A stretch of DNA of 64,000 bases from Fallopia convolvulus (GCA_964016875.1 OZ024720.1:37415106-37479105); one strand, 5' to 3'; counted from the first letter of the stretch, positions 23,956-34,920 are shown. Notes: generated by a model not told the origin, from the letters alone. Program-made: numbers and translations.

Positions 23956-24852
23956 TGATGAAAGGATCGATGGAGGGGATGATGGTGCAAAGAGATCGCC
24001 ACGAGAATCCAAGGAATTCCGACAACAAACACCACGCAACTGACCCGTCTTCAACTGGCTGGATATTCCTCGTCCGAACTCGAAATTGAGTGATTCCAAT
24101 TCGAGAAGTTAGATCTATGAGTCTAGTTGAAGTCCTCAAAATATGAGACCGAGATGATGAGCGGATTGAAAGTTATGTCGAATTTACTGAGATGGTGCAG
24201 AAACCTCCGAGATGGATGATGGTTCGAAAATGGAGAGAACAAGGGGATATGGATGCTTGATAACTTGGATATGACTCACCAAGCTCTCAAACAAACTATG
24301 ATGCTCGAATTGTCGGATATGACTCACCAACAATTGAACAACGAGAATTGAACGAAACAAAACAAGAACTTTGAATTGAAAATGCAAGGAAAAGAGAAGC
24401 AAATTTCGTCCAAGTCTACGAAGGGAGGAGGGGGATGGACGACCATATAACCTAGATAACAAGCCTCACAAAATCAGCCCCCTCATTTAAAGAAAATTAC
24501 AAAAATAACCCATAAAAACCGAGAGCACATTAATTGTCCTTAACCGTTAAGTTGTCACTTATCGAACCATGATGTATCATAAGACTCCAACTTTCACCTT
24601 TGCTAACCAAAGACCAACTTATGAGCCATGAGCTCCTTCTTGATCTTGTCAAGCATTTCCCTAGCATGTGCTCGAGTGATGCGCCGAAGATAGGGCGTGG
24701 TACCTTGACTTGGCTTCTTAGCGCCTCGAACATCGTCTTTGGTTGCTTGTCCAAGTATTGGCTCCCCTTTATCGTGCACATTGGGCTTGTCTTTAGGGAT
24801 GGAATCTTCACTCAACTCATGGGGCCATGACTCGGTAGATGGAATCACATCA
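23956..24852 (-). repeat. 5' LTR of small element, copy 1
   Basis: 897 bp with the same ends as the left copy. No difference from 21772-22668 was seen by eye, which points to a recent insertion. Confidence 0.93.
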
Positions 24853-26291
24853 GGTCACTTGGGGGCAAGGCCACACATTGGCTAGAGAGCCAAGCTCCTA
24901 GGTCAATCACAACTTGGAAGGCACTCTATGATGCTTTCTTGATGAAGTTCTTCCCGCCCTCAAAGACAACCGAGCTAAGAAGGAAAATTACAAGCTTTCA
25001 ACAAGGTCCGAATGAGTCTTTCTTCGAAGCATGGGACCGTTTCAAGGAGATGTTGCGCCAATGTCCTACTCATGGTCAACAACCATATGTGCTCCAAGAC
25101 ATCTTCTTCCAAGGCATCAATCCGGCAACGAAGGACAAGCTCAATCTCCACACCGATTGTGGGTTCATAGACTTGACACCGGATCAAGCTTGGGAGCTAC
25201 TTGACAAGCTATCCGATTATGAGGCCATGTATGGGGTAAGTCAAGCTAGCAAAGAGGTGAAAGTTCAAGGTGAAGGTGCAAGGAAGCTATATGATCCAAA
25301 GGGAGAAGACATTGACAAGGATGTGAAGCTCCAATTCCTTGAAGGTGAAGTGAGCAAGCTTAAGAGGCAAGTCCACTACTACAAGCAAAATGCTAGAGCT
25401 TGTGAGGAGTGTGGATCCTTTGCACATGCTACACAAGTTTGTCCGAATGAGAGCCAATTGCGCTTGGCCGAGCGAATTGAGGAGGCAAACTATGTTCGAG
25501 GAAATTTCGGTGGAAGAGGCAACTTCAACAATGGTGGTAATGGCCGGTGGAACAACGGTCAAGCTCAAGGCTACAACAACAACTTCAACCAAAACGAGCC
25601 AAGGGCGCCGCAACCACCACCATATAGGCCACCGGGATTCAATGAGCTACAATCATTGGCTCAAGAGATGAGGGATGGGTTCAAGGAGATGAGGACCCAA
25701 TTCAATGAGTTTGGTGCATGGAGGAGGCAAGTCGACAATCAATTTGCCCAAATTGCAACTCAAGCCCCGAGAGAGAATGGGAGACTTTTGGGCCGACCCG
25801 AGGAGAACCCCCGAGCTCAAACCAATCAAAATGAAGTCCGGGCAATTGGATTGAGAAGTGGCCGAAACCTACCCGAGCCACACATGCCTAAGAAGAATGA
25901 AGAGAGCCGGACCGACTTACCCAGCAAGTCGGGTCCGACGTTCCTTGAAGTCGATCCAGTAGGAAGATCAACTCCTCTGCCCCGGACCGAGGTTGAGAGT
26001 GAGTCGGGCCCGACGTACCCAGATGTCGATCCGACCACTCTGCCTCAGCTCTGCCCCAGGACCGTGATACACGACATCGGGCCCGACGTGGTGCCTAAGT
26101 CGGTCCAACCAGGAAATGTTGCAAGTGAAGTGGGGAAGTCCAAGGAGGTTGATCCAAGCAAGATTCAAGGTGCAACAACTTTTCCATATCCCTCAAAGAA
26201 GCCGAAAGATGTTGTTGAGAACAAGTTCAAGAGGTTTCTCAAGCTTTTGCAAGGTTTGAACATCTCTATCCCGTTCACAAGAGGTCCATAG
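24853..26291 (+). pseudogene. Athila-like gag, 3' part
   Basis: After the GGTCA duplication the frame of the 5' part resumes and stays open to a TAG at 26289-26291. It contains the retrotransposon Gag core (FFPPSKTTELRRKI..., ESFFEAWDRFKEML, QDIFFQGI; 24939-25200) and one CCHC zinc knuckle, CEECGSFAHATQVC, at 25401-25442. A glycine/asparagine-rich stretch and a proline-rich tail follow. The tail (about 25910-26170) is built from repeats of the family's GC-rich motif, giving SGPTF..VDP and SGPTY..VDP peptides. A coding segment made from a motif also present in the LTR is unusual. The protease follows in another frame. Confidence 0.88.
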
Positions 26292-26296
26292 TAGAA

Positions 26297-26689
26297 ATGC
26301 AAGATGAGGTCATGACCTTGGAGTTACCGCAAAAGCTAGGAGATCCCGGTCGGTTTGCTATCACTATTGGTGTGAGGTCTCAAAACTTCCAAGCCTTATG
26401 TGACCTTGGGGCAAGGGTTTCGGTGATGCCTGCTAGTATTTGGAGAAGGGAAAATTTAGGTGAAATTGAGTCGGCCGATATGTCCCTAACTATGGCCGAC
26501 GGTTCCATCATCAAGGCTAAGGGAATATTGGATGACGTGCCGGTGCGAGTTGGAAAGTACTTTGTTCCCGATGATTTCGTGATCTTGGACATGCACGAGG
26601 ACCCCTTGGTCCCAATAATCTTAGGAAGACCATTCTTAGCTACGGCAGGGGCAAGGTTTGATGTCAAAAACGGCAAAGTTTCCTTTTAG
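26297..26689 (+). pseudogene. Athila-like aspartic protease (retropepsin) domain
   Basis: The 130-residue frame includes LPQKLGDPGRFAITIGV, the active-site region ALCDLGARVSVMP (Asp near 26402), an MADGSI segment and the C-terminal IILGRPFLATAGARFDVKNG. This is the usual Athila protease pattern, in which DLGA replaces DTGA. It is in a different frame from gag and ends at a TAG at 26687-26689. A second in-frame stop lies at 26699-26701, after which the frame continues with recognisable downstream sequence (HFNKALNEPDTLAIL). The region is therefore broken. Confidence 0.85.
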
Positions 26690-27094
26690 ATTGGTGAATA
26701 AAAGGTCGATTTTCACTTCAACAAAGCTTTGAATGAGCCGGACACCTTAGCTATCCTCAAACTTGAAGAGAGTGCCAAGAGAAAAGGAGAAGAAGTGGAA
26801 GTTGCTAGAGAGGTCATTGTGTTGAGAAGTGATGAAGGGTTCAATAAACAAATACAAGCAAGGGAGTTGTTGGAGCAAGTTGAGGAACAAGATGAGTCAA
26901 GAATCAATGCTAGCCCAAGGAAAAATGAAGAGTATCCTTACTTATATCCTTTTGATGTTGGTGATGACCACAATTCTTTCCAAACTTTTGATTCCTACAT
27001 TTGTTTAAGTGATTTGAAAGATGACTTAGGAGACTCCTACATTTGCCTTAGTGACTTGAAAGATGAACTTTGGTGTAGGAAAAGAGGAACATGA
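26690..27094 (+). pseudogene. Protease-to-pol linker remnant
   Basis: This is in the same frame as the protease but beyond two stops; the longest open part is 26729-27094. It is acidic and lysine-rich and holds a 42-bp tandem duplication giving DSYICLSDLKDDLG then DSYICLSDLKDEL (about 26989-27070). In complete Athila elements RT would follow here; it does not. Confidence 0.5.
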
Positions 27095-28618
27095 TGGAGC
27101 AAGTAAGGAGGAGAAATCTCATTCGTTGGAGGAGTATGATGAGAGAGGCCCGAGATCGGAGAGCCATGCCTATATAGACCATCGTTGGTGGTTTTATGGG
27201 TATGAGGACAATGGGAATGGGCACAACAATGGCGAGCAATTCACCGTGTTTCACCCGCCATGACATTGAGGTTAGGAAGTCAAGCTAGTGACTCTAAACG
27301 AGCGCTTCTCGGGAGGCAACCCGAGCTAGTAGCTTTCTTTTCGTAATTTTAGTTTGAATTTTCTTAGTTTAGCCTAGTTTTTCTCTAACCAATCTCTATC
27401 TAGTGTTTTGTGGATTTTTGGTGTTGTGTATTCTTCAAGGTTGTGTGATTTGAGGTGAAAATAAAAATAAAAAAAAATAAATGGAAATATGGAGAAAGAA
27501 GTTGCAAGAGGATGGAGTAAAATTGGTGACCCGAACACCTCACATCGAGCCCAGGTAAGTCGGGCCCGACACAGGGACGTCGGTCCACAACGTCGGTCCG
27601 ACCCGATCGGACTAGGTGGAATGCCATTTTTGCCCTTTGACCTAATTTGTCCCTTTCCCCCATTAAATGCCATCCCCCACCTACCTACCATCTTCATATT
27701 AACCACCATTCCCAAAATACAACCCATCTCCCTCACACTCCCAAAAATCGGCCCCCCTCTCACCATACTCAATCCACACATCTCTCCCCTTTCTTCATCT
27801 CGATCCAATCACGAAAAGGCCTCCCTAACCCGATTCCAAAGAGAAATTTCGAGTTCAATCTCGTTCTTCATCCCCCACCTCGATCTAGGTTGAGAAAGTT
27901 TGAGTTCTAAGTAGATTATTTGTTTAAAAGTCCAATACTCTTCAAATCCGGTATGTGTTACTCGATCTCTACCTATTTCCTTGGAGATTTTGTGCTTTCA
28001 TTGCATAGATTGAGTAATGCCATGTTTGGTTGAGAGTTTGAGCTTGAGCATCAATGGTGGATTTGCATGATTTGTGAAATTGAGCTTCAAAGTTGTTTAT
28101 GCATGCTTGGATCCATTTAGAACTTTGATTAGGGATGTTTGATGGTTGAATTTGAAATTTAAGTGCATGATAGAGTGATTTGGGGTGATTTGAGGTTAGA
28201 GTCGAAACATGAACTAGGTCGAGATCGACGTGCCCAGGTAAGTCGGGCCCGAGTTGTGGAAGTCGGTCCATCAAGTCGGACCGAGGTTGAGGATGTGTCG
28301 GGCCCGACATAGGTTGGAAGTCGATCCATGTTGCTTTTGCTCTCTTCTTGTGATATCATGTGGATTCATGTGTTTCATTGTTGGCTATAGCTTAATCATG
28401 ATGTAGTATGATCATTTGCTTAGCCATTGTTAGAAGATATCACTGCGTGACTGCTGAAAAGAGGGTCCCCGAATCCATGATGATTCATGTTGGATTGTGA
28501 TGCATGTGTGTTTAGAGACTAAGTATCGGGTTCCCCTTGTGTTGATGTGTTGATGTGTGTTGATGAGTGCTTTTGTTGAGTTGTATGGAGTTTATCTTGG
28601 ACTCTTTTCTTTGGTTGG
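27095..28618 (+). other. Non-coding internal region of Athila-like element
   Basis: About 1.5 kb without a supported ORF and without RT, RNase H or integrase motifs. It contains the hairpin at 27308-27325, three CGGGCCCGA words (27561, 28244, 28299) and two perfect CAG|GTAAGT donor sequences (27552-27560 and 28235-28243). A T-rich run leads to a possible 3' splice site at 28628. Confidence 0.7.
27308..27325 (+). other. Hairpin CTCGGG-AGGCAA-CCCGAG
   Basis: A perfect 6-bp stem with a 6-base loop lies in a GGGAGGCAACCC context. This sequence word is common between pol and the accessory ORF of Athila-type elements, as far as I know. Its function is not established; an RNA role is an inference. 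Confidence 0.55.
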
Positions 28619-29977
28619 ATGTGTGTAGGTACCATGGAGACTAGAGCTTCATCATCTCATGCGGAAAGGCCAAAGAAGAAGTCCAAGAAGTCAAGAAAAG
28701 AGCCAAAGTTGGATGATGTTTACTTGGAGGAGGATGACCAAGTTGAGAGTTATGCAAGGTATATGGCGCTTGAGCATCACACAAGGTGGCTCGATTGGGA
28801 AACCGTGAAGAAGATGGACATGGATCAAGCTCTTCCAAGGTGCTACTCCCACATCGGTCTCAATGGGATGCTAAGGTGGGACAACACCCACTATCTCGCC
28901 CTCACCTCGGAATTCATGGCCACTTTTGAATGCACTTATGATAATATGGAGGATGAGGAAGGGGCGATCACCTTCCAATTGGGCAATGAAGACCACAATC
29001 TCTCTCTTAGGGACTTGGCTACCTACTTCGGGTTTCCATGTCCAAAAGAAGAGACCGACGTCGACAACGAGAAGGTGAACCAAGTGTGGCGGCATGTGGC
29101 CGGGAAGAGCGAGATGAGAAAGGGCGCCACCACAATCGAGATTGCTAGCCCTCTTTTTCGGGTCATGGTGCGAGTTTTGGGATGTGCAATCTATGCTCGT
29201 CATGAGTTGAACAAGCCGATGAAGGAAGAGATTATGTTGCTACATGAGATGCTCTTCCACACCGAGAAGCCCATGAACCTTGCATGGGAGTGGGTCAAGA
29301 TGGTGCGAGACTTCCAAAGCTCCTCTTGGATCTACTTCGGCGGGATGATAGCAAGGCTAGTCGTGCGTCTAGGAGTCGATATTAACAAGTATTCTCCGGC
29401 TCCGAATGGTGTTGAGTATATGAACATGAAGTATTTCAAGAAGGCCAACATCATCAAGGAGAAGCTTTACATGACTTCTTTGGCCCCTCACTCGAGCTAT
29501 GATGGTGTGTCCATCCGGTTGGTGCCCAACCTCTATGATCTTTCTCGGTATCACAATTGGTACCAAGTGTGGACCGGCAAGCCACACTCATTTGGTGACC
29601 CCGAAGGTGCAAGAGAGGGGCGGCGACAACAACCTCAACACATTCGGTTTACCTCCCCTCCATCTTCACAGGATTTCGACCAAGATAACTTTGTGTTTGC
29701 ACCTCGTGGGGAAGACATGGACGTCGATCAAGACCAAAATGAAGAAGATGAGCGCTTCCAAGGCTTGATGGCCAACCTCCGAGCCACGCACCAAGCTCCA
29801 ACATTGGAGGACCGAGGTACACATGGCATCGGGCCCGACTTCCATCAACGTCGGTCCGGTGCCTTCTATGGTGATGAGGTCCCAAGGCACTATGAGCATG
29901 GAGAGGGGAGTGGTGCAAGGCAAGAACAAGCTCAAGGGAATCAACATAGGAGAAGGAGATTTGATAGGCTTGGTTGA
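28619..29977 (+). CDS. ATHILA ORF-1-like accessory protein (452 aa)
   Basis: Residues about 50-330 match the pattern of the plant retrotransposon ATHILA ORF-1 family: RWLDWETVKKMDMDQALPRCYSHIG, then FECTY...ITFQLGNEDHNLSLRDLATYFGFP, IASPLFRVMVRVLGCAIYAR and SWIYFGGMIARLVVRLGVDI. The role of this family is unknown; in Athila it occupies the env-like position. The N-terminus is basic (PKKKSKKSRKEPK), possibly a nuclear signal. The first ATG is 28619, but a better start may be the ATG at 28634, right after a 3' splice-site-like TGTGTGTAG. The last 14 codons come from LTR sequence, because a deletion joined the ORF to the middle of the 3' LTR at about 29936; the native C-terminus is lost. Confidence 0.8.
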   Translation: MCVGTMETRASSSHAERPKKKSKKSRKEPKLDDVYLEEDDQVESYARYMALEHHTRWLDWETVKKMDMDQALPRCYSHIGLNGMLRWDNTHYLALTSEFMATFECTYDNMEDEEGAITFQLGNEDHNLSLRDLATYFGFPCPKEETDVDNEKVNQVWRHVAGKSEMRKGATTIEIASPLFRVMVRVLGCAIYARHELNKPMKEEIMLLHEMLFHTEKPMNLAWEWVKMVRDFQSSSWIYFGGMIARLVVRLGVDINKYSPAPNGVEYMNMKYFKKANIIKEKLYMTSLAPHSSYDGVSIRLVPNLYDLSRYHNWYQVWTGKPHSFGDPEGAREGRRQQPQHIRFTSPPSSQDFDQDNFVFAPRGEDMDVDQDQNEEDERFQGLMANLRATHQAPTLEDRGTHGIGPDFHQRRSGAFYGDEVPRHYEHGEGSGARQEQAQGNQHRRRRFDRLG

Positions 29978-30451
29978 TAGATTAGCTTTGCCTTGTTTTG
30001 ATTTTGTGGATTTGGAAACCTTGGTTTGGAGTTTGTGGATTGCTTTTGATTTGTGATGAAATTTGGCTTTGGTTTGAGATTGATGATGTTGATTGCTTTG
30101 CTTTGTGATTTGCTTTCTTTCTTTGTTTGCCATATGGAGTAGATCTCCTTGATCATGGGTTATGGGGGAAAACTCTAGCTAGGTTGGGCTAGAAACCCCA
30201 ATTCCATAAGCCTTGAGTGTTTGATCTAGGAACCCACCCTACATAGAGCTACAATTCCTTATGAAAGTAAGGAATCAAGGCTTGTGATTGGCAAAGTAAC
30301 GAAAGTGAACATTTGTCCATCTCAAGACCTTGCTTCGAAGGGGATTTCCTCAATTATCGATGTGTAGAAGTGGTTGGAACGAGGGTGAAAGCACTCGATC
30401 CTATTCCGATCATCACTTATTGCTTGAATTGGGGTGGAAAAGCCTTAATCT
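29936..30451 (+). repeat. 3' LTR remnant, truncated at both ends
   Basis: Corresponds to positions 20299-20818 of the 5' LTR. The left junction shares AGGGAATC with the LTR. The right junction shares TCT with the adjoining satellite (...CCTTAATCT then TGATTTTGTAG). Both look like end joining at microhomology. Confidence 0.88.
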
Positions 30452-33400
30452 TGATTTTGTAGTGCAGAATGTGCTTATTGGCTTGATACTATCGTCATTC
30501 TTTGTGCTTATACCTAGATGTCTTTGAAGTTCACTTGTTTTATCTCATGTTGCCTTTAAAATGATTTGTGATCTAACATTGCACGCCAAGTGTTCGATGA
30601 AATGTCCTTGTAAATGTCACTCCTAATTGTGGCATTCAGTTTATAGGTTCGAATTAATGCTTTTATTTGATTGTTCTTAATTTTGTATTATAGAATGTGC
30701 TTATTTGCTTGATACAATCCTCATTCTTGATTCTTATGCCTAGATGTCTTTGAAGTTCACTGGTTTTTTCTCCTTCTGCCTTTATAATGACTTGTGATCT
30801 AACATTGCATGCCATGTGTTCGATGAAATGTCAATGTAAATGTCACTCCTGTATGTGGTATTCGGTGTCTAGGTTCGAATTTATACTTTTATTCTATACA
30901 TCTTGAGTTTGTAGTGCATAATGTGCTTATTGGCTTGATACTATCCTTATTCTTTGTGCTTATGCCTCGATGTCTTTAAAGATCACTTGTTTTTTCTCCT
31001 TTTGTCTTTAAAATCACTTGTGATCTAACATTGCACTCCAAGTGTTCGATGAAATGTCCATGTAAATCTCACTCCGAAATGCGGCATTTAATTTCTAGGA
31101 TCAAATTTATGCTTTAATTCGATTGTTCTTTATTTTGCAGTGCAGAATCTGCATATTTGCTTGATACTATCCTCATTCTTGATTCTTATGCCTAGATGTC
31201 TTTAAAGTTCACCTTTTTTTTCTCCTTTTGCATTTGTAATGACTTGTGATCTAACATAGCACGAAAACTGTTCGATGAAATGTCCATGTAAATATCACTC
31301 CTAAATATGGCATACGGTTTCTAGCTTCGAATTTATGCTTTTATTCAAAACATCTTGATTTTGTAGTGCAGAATGTGCTTATTGGCTTGATACTATCCTC
31401 ATTCTTTGTGCTTATACCTAGATTTCTTTGAAGTTCGCTTGTTTTTTCTCCTGTTGCCTTTAAAATGACTTGTGATCTAACATTGCACGTTAAGTGTTCG
31501 ATGAATTTCCTTGTAGATGTCACTCCTAATTGTGGAATTCAGTTTACAGGTTCGAATTAATGCTTTTATTTGATTGTTCTTGATTTTGTACTGTAGAATG
31601 TGCTTATTTGCTTGATACTATCCTCATTCTTGATTCTTATGCCTAGATGTCTTTGAAGTTCACTGTTTTTTTCTCCTTCTGTCTTTAAAATGACTTGTGA
31701 TCTAACATTACATGCCAAGTGTTCGATGAAATGTCCATGTAAATGTCACTCCTAAATGTGGCATTCGGTTTCTAGGTTCGAATTTATGCTTTTATTCGAT
31801 ACATCTTGAGTTTGTAGTGCATAATGTGCTTATTGGCTTGATACTATCCTCATTCGTTGTGCTTATGCCTCGATATCTTTAAAGATTATTTGTTTTTTTC
31901 TCCTTTTGTCTTTAAAATCACTTGTGATATAACATTGCACGCCAAGTGTTCGATGAAATATCCATGTAAATGTCACTCCTAAATGCGGCATTTAGTTTCT
32001 AGGTTCGAATTTATGCTTTTATTCGATTGTTCTTGATTTTATAGTGCAGAATATTCTTATTTCCTTGATACTATCCTCATTATTGATTCTTATGCCTAGA
32101 TGTCTTTAAAGTTCACCTATTTTTTTCTCCTTTTGCCTTTAAAATGACTTGTGATCTAACATAGCACGTCAAGTGTTTGATGAAATGTCCATGTTAATGT
32201 CACTTCTAAATGTGCCATTCGGTTTCTAGGTTCGAATTTATGCTTTTATTCAAAACGTCTTGATTTTGTTTTGTAGAATATGCTTATTGGCTTGATATTA
32301 TCCTCATTCTTTGTGCTTATGCCTAGATATCCTTAAAGTTCACTTGTTTTTTTTTCTCCTTTTTCCTTCAAAATGACTTGTGTTCAAACATTGTATTCCA
32401 AGTGTTCGATGAAATGTCCATGTAAATGTCACTACTAATTGTGTCATTCAGTTTATAGGTTAAAATTAATGCTTTTATTTGATTCTTCTTAGTTTTGTAC
32501 TATAGAATGTGCTTATTTGCTTGATAGTATCCTCATTCTTGATTCTTACGCCTAGATGACTTTAAAGTTCACTTGTTTTTTCTCATTTTACCTTTAAAAT
32601 GACTTGTGATCTAATATTGTACGCAAAGTGTTTGATGAAATGTCCATGTAAATGTCACTCCTAAATGTGGCATTCGGGATCTAGTTTCGAATTGATGCTT
32701 TTATTCAAAACGTCTTAATTTTGTAGTGTAGAATGTGCTTAGTGGCTTGATATCGTCATTCTTTGTGCTTATACCTAGATGTCTTTGAAGTTCACTTGTT
32801 TTATCTCATGTTGCCTTAAAAGTGATTTATGATCTAACATTGCACGCCAAGTGTTCGATGAAATGTCCTTGTAAATGTCACTCCTAATTGTGGCATTCAG
32901 TTTATAAGTTCGAATTAATGCTTTTATTTGATTGTTCTTAATTTTGTACTGTAGAATGTGCTTATTTGCTTGATACAATCCTCATTCTTGATTCTTATGC
33001 CTAGATGTCTTTGAAGTTCACTGGTTTTTTCTCCGTCTGCCTTTATAATGACTTGTGATCTAACATTGCATGCCAAGTGTTCGATGAAATATCCATGTTA
33101 ATGTCACTCCTATATTTGTCATTCGGTGTCTAGGTTCGAATTTATACTTTTATTCTATACATCTTGAGTTTGTAGTGCATAATGTGCTTATTGGCTTGGT
33201 ACTATCCTTATTCTTTGTGCTTATGCCTCGATGTCTTTAAAGATCACTTGTTTTTTCTCCTTTTGTCTTTAAAATCACTTGTGATCTAACATTGCATTCC
33301 AAGTGTTCGATGAAATGTCCATGTAAATCTCACTTCGAAATGCGGCATTTAATTTCTAGGTTCGAATTTATGCTTTAACTCGATTCTTCTTTATTTTTTG

Positions 33401-34920
33401 CAGTGCAGAATCTGCTTATTTGCTTGATACTATCCTCATTCTTGATTCTTATGCCTAGATGCCTTTAAAGTTCACCTATTGGCTTGATATTATCCTCATT
33501 CTTTGTGCTTATTCCTAGATGTCTTTAAAGTTCACTTATTTTTTTCTCCTTTTTCCTTGAAAATGACTTGTGTTCTAACATTGTAGGCGAAGCGTTCGAT
33601 GAAATGTCCATGTAAATGTCACTCCTAATTGTGGCATTCAGTTTATAGGTTCGAATTAATGCTTTTATTTGATTCTTCTTAGTTTTGTACTGTAGAATGT
33701 GCTTAAAGTTCACTTGTTTTTTCTGATTTTACCTTTAAAATGACTTGTGATCTAATATTGTACGCCAAGTGTTCGATGAAATGTCCATGTAAATGTCACT
33801 CCTAAATGTGGCATTCGTTTTCTAGTTTCGAATTTATGCTTATATTCAAAACGTCTTGATTTTGTTGTGCAGAATGTGCTTATTGGCTTCATACTATCCT
33901 CATTCTTTGTGCTTATACCTAGATGTCTTTGAAGTTCACTTTTTTTTCTACTGTTGCCTTGAAAATGACATGTAATCTAACATTGCACGCCAAGTGTTCG
34001 ATGAAATGTCCATGTAAATTTCGCTCCTAATTGTGGCATTCAGTTTATAGGATCGAATTAATGCTTTTATTTTAATTTTCTTGATTTTGTACTGTAGAAT
34101 GTGCTTATTTGCTTGATACTATCCTCATTCTTGATTCTTATGCCTAGATGTCTTTGAAGTTCACTGCTTTTTTCTCCTTCTGCCTTTAAAATGACTTGTG
34201 ATCTAACATTGCATGCCTAGTGTTCGATGAAATGTCCATGCAAATGGCACTCATAATGTGGCATTCAGTTTCTAGGTTCGAATTTATGCTTTTATTCGAT
34301 TGTTCTTGATTTTGTAGTGCAAAATCTGCTTATTTGCTTGATATTATCCTCATTCTTGATTCTTATGCCTAGATGTCTTTAAAGTTCACCTATTTTTTCT
34401 CCTTTTGTCTTTATAATAATTTGTGATCTAACATTGCACGCCAAGTGTTCGATGAAATGTCCATGTTAATGTCACTCCTAAATGTGGCATTCGGTTTCTA
34501 GGTTCGAATTTATGCTTTTATTCAAAACGTCTTGATTTAGTATTGCAGAATATGCTTATTGGCTTGATATTATCCTCATTCTTTTTGCTTATTCCTAGAT
34601 GTCTTTAAAGTTCACTTTTTTTTTTCTTTTTCCTTGAAAATGACTTGTGTTCTAACATTGTAGGCCAAGTGTTCGATGAACTATCCATGTAAATGTCTCT
34701 CCTAAATGTGGCATTCAGTTTATAGGTTCAAGTTTATTCTTTTATTTGATTCTTCTTAGTTTTGTATTGTAGAATGTGCTTATTTGTTTGATAGTATCCT
34801 CATTCTTGATTCTTATGCCTAGATGATTTTAAAGTTCAGTTGTTTTTTCTCATTTTACCTTTAAAATGACTTGTGATCTTATATTGTATGCCAAGTGTTC
34901 GATGAAATGTCCATATAAAT
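30452..34920. repeat. Satellite array C, ~226-bp monomer
   Basis: A 4.5 kb continuation of the same satellite with alternating monomer types. It is more diverged and contains internal deletions (for example fused units near 33480 and 33704). It ends mid-monomer where the Tekay-like LTR begins at 34921. Minus-strand short ORFs here are satellite shadows. Confidence 0.96.

Larger units (their letters stand above)
21772..24852 (-). mobile_element. Small non-autonomous LTR element, copy 1 (3,081 bp)
   Basis: Two direct repeats of 897 bp (21772-22668 and 23956-24852), seemingly identical by eye, enclose 1,287 bp of internal DNA. The element lies in minus orientation: the initiator-Met primer site is next to the right-hand LTR and the polypurine tract next to the left-hand one. 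The target duplication GGTCA is at 21767-21771 and 24853-24857. There is no protease, RT or integrase. It encodes one protein (22419-23360) that runs into the 3' LTR. A relative lies at 59813-63135. Confidence 0.95.
19724..30451 (+). mobile_element. Athila-like Ty3 element lacking RT and integrase, with nested insertion
   Basis: The order is 5' LTR (19724-21130), tRNA-Asp primer site (21137), gag (21325-26291, split by another element), protease remnant (26297-27094), a long non-coding part, an ATHILA ORF-1-like gene (28619-29977) and a piece of the 3' LTR (29936-30451). No reverse transcriptase, RNase H or integrase frame lies between protease and ORF-1: 27095-28618 has no such motifs. The element is therefore non-autonomous or internally deleted. 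Satellite lies directly on both sides. The right end is a deletion junction, not a true LTR end. Confidence 0.92.

Noticed and set aside
2786..34920. Regular 226-bp repeats as a CRISPR-like array
   Set aside because: Repeats are contiguous without unique spacers, far too long, and in a plant context.
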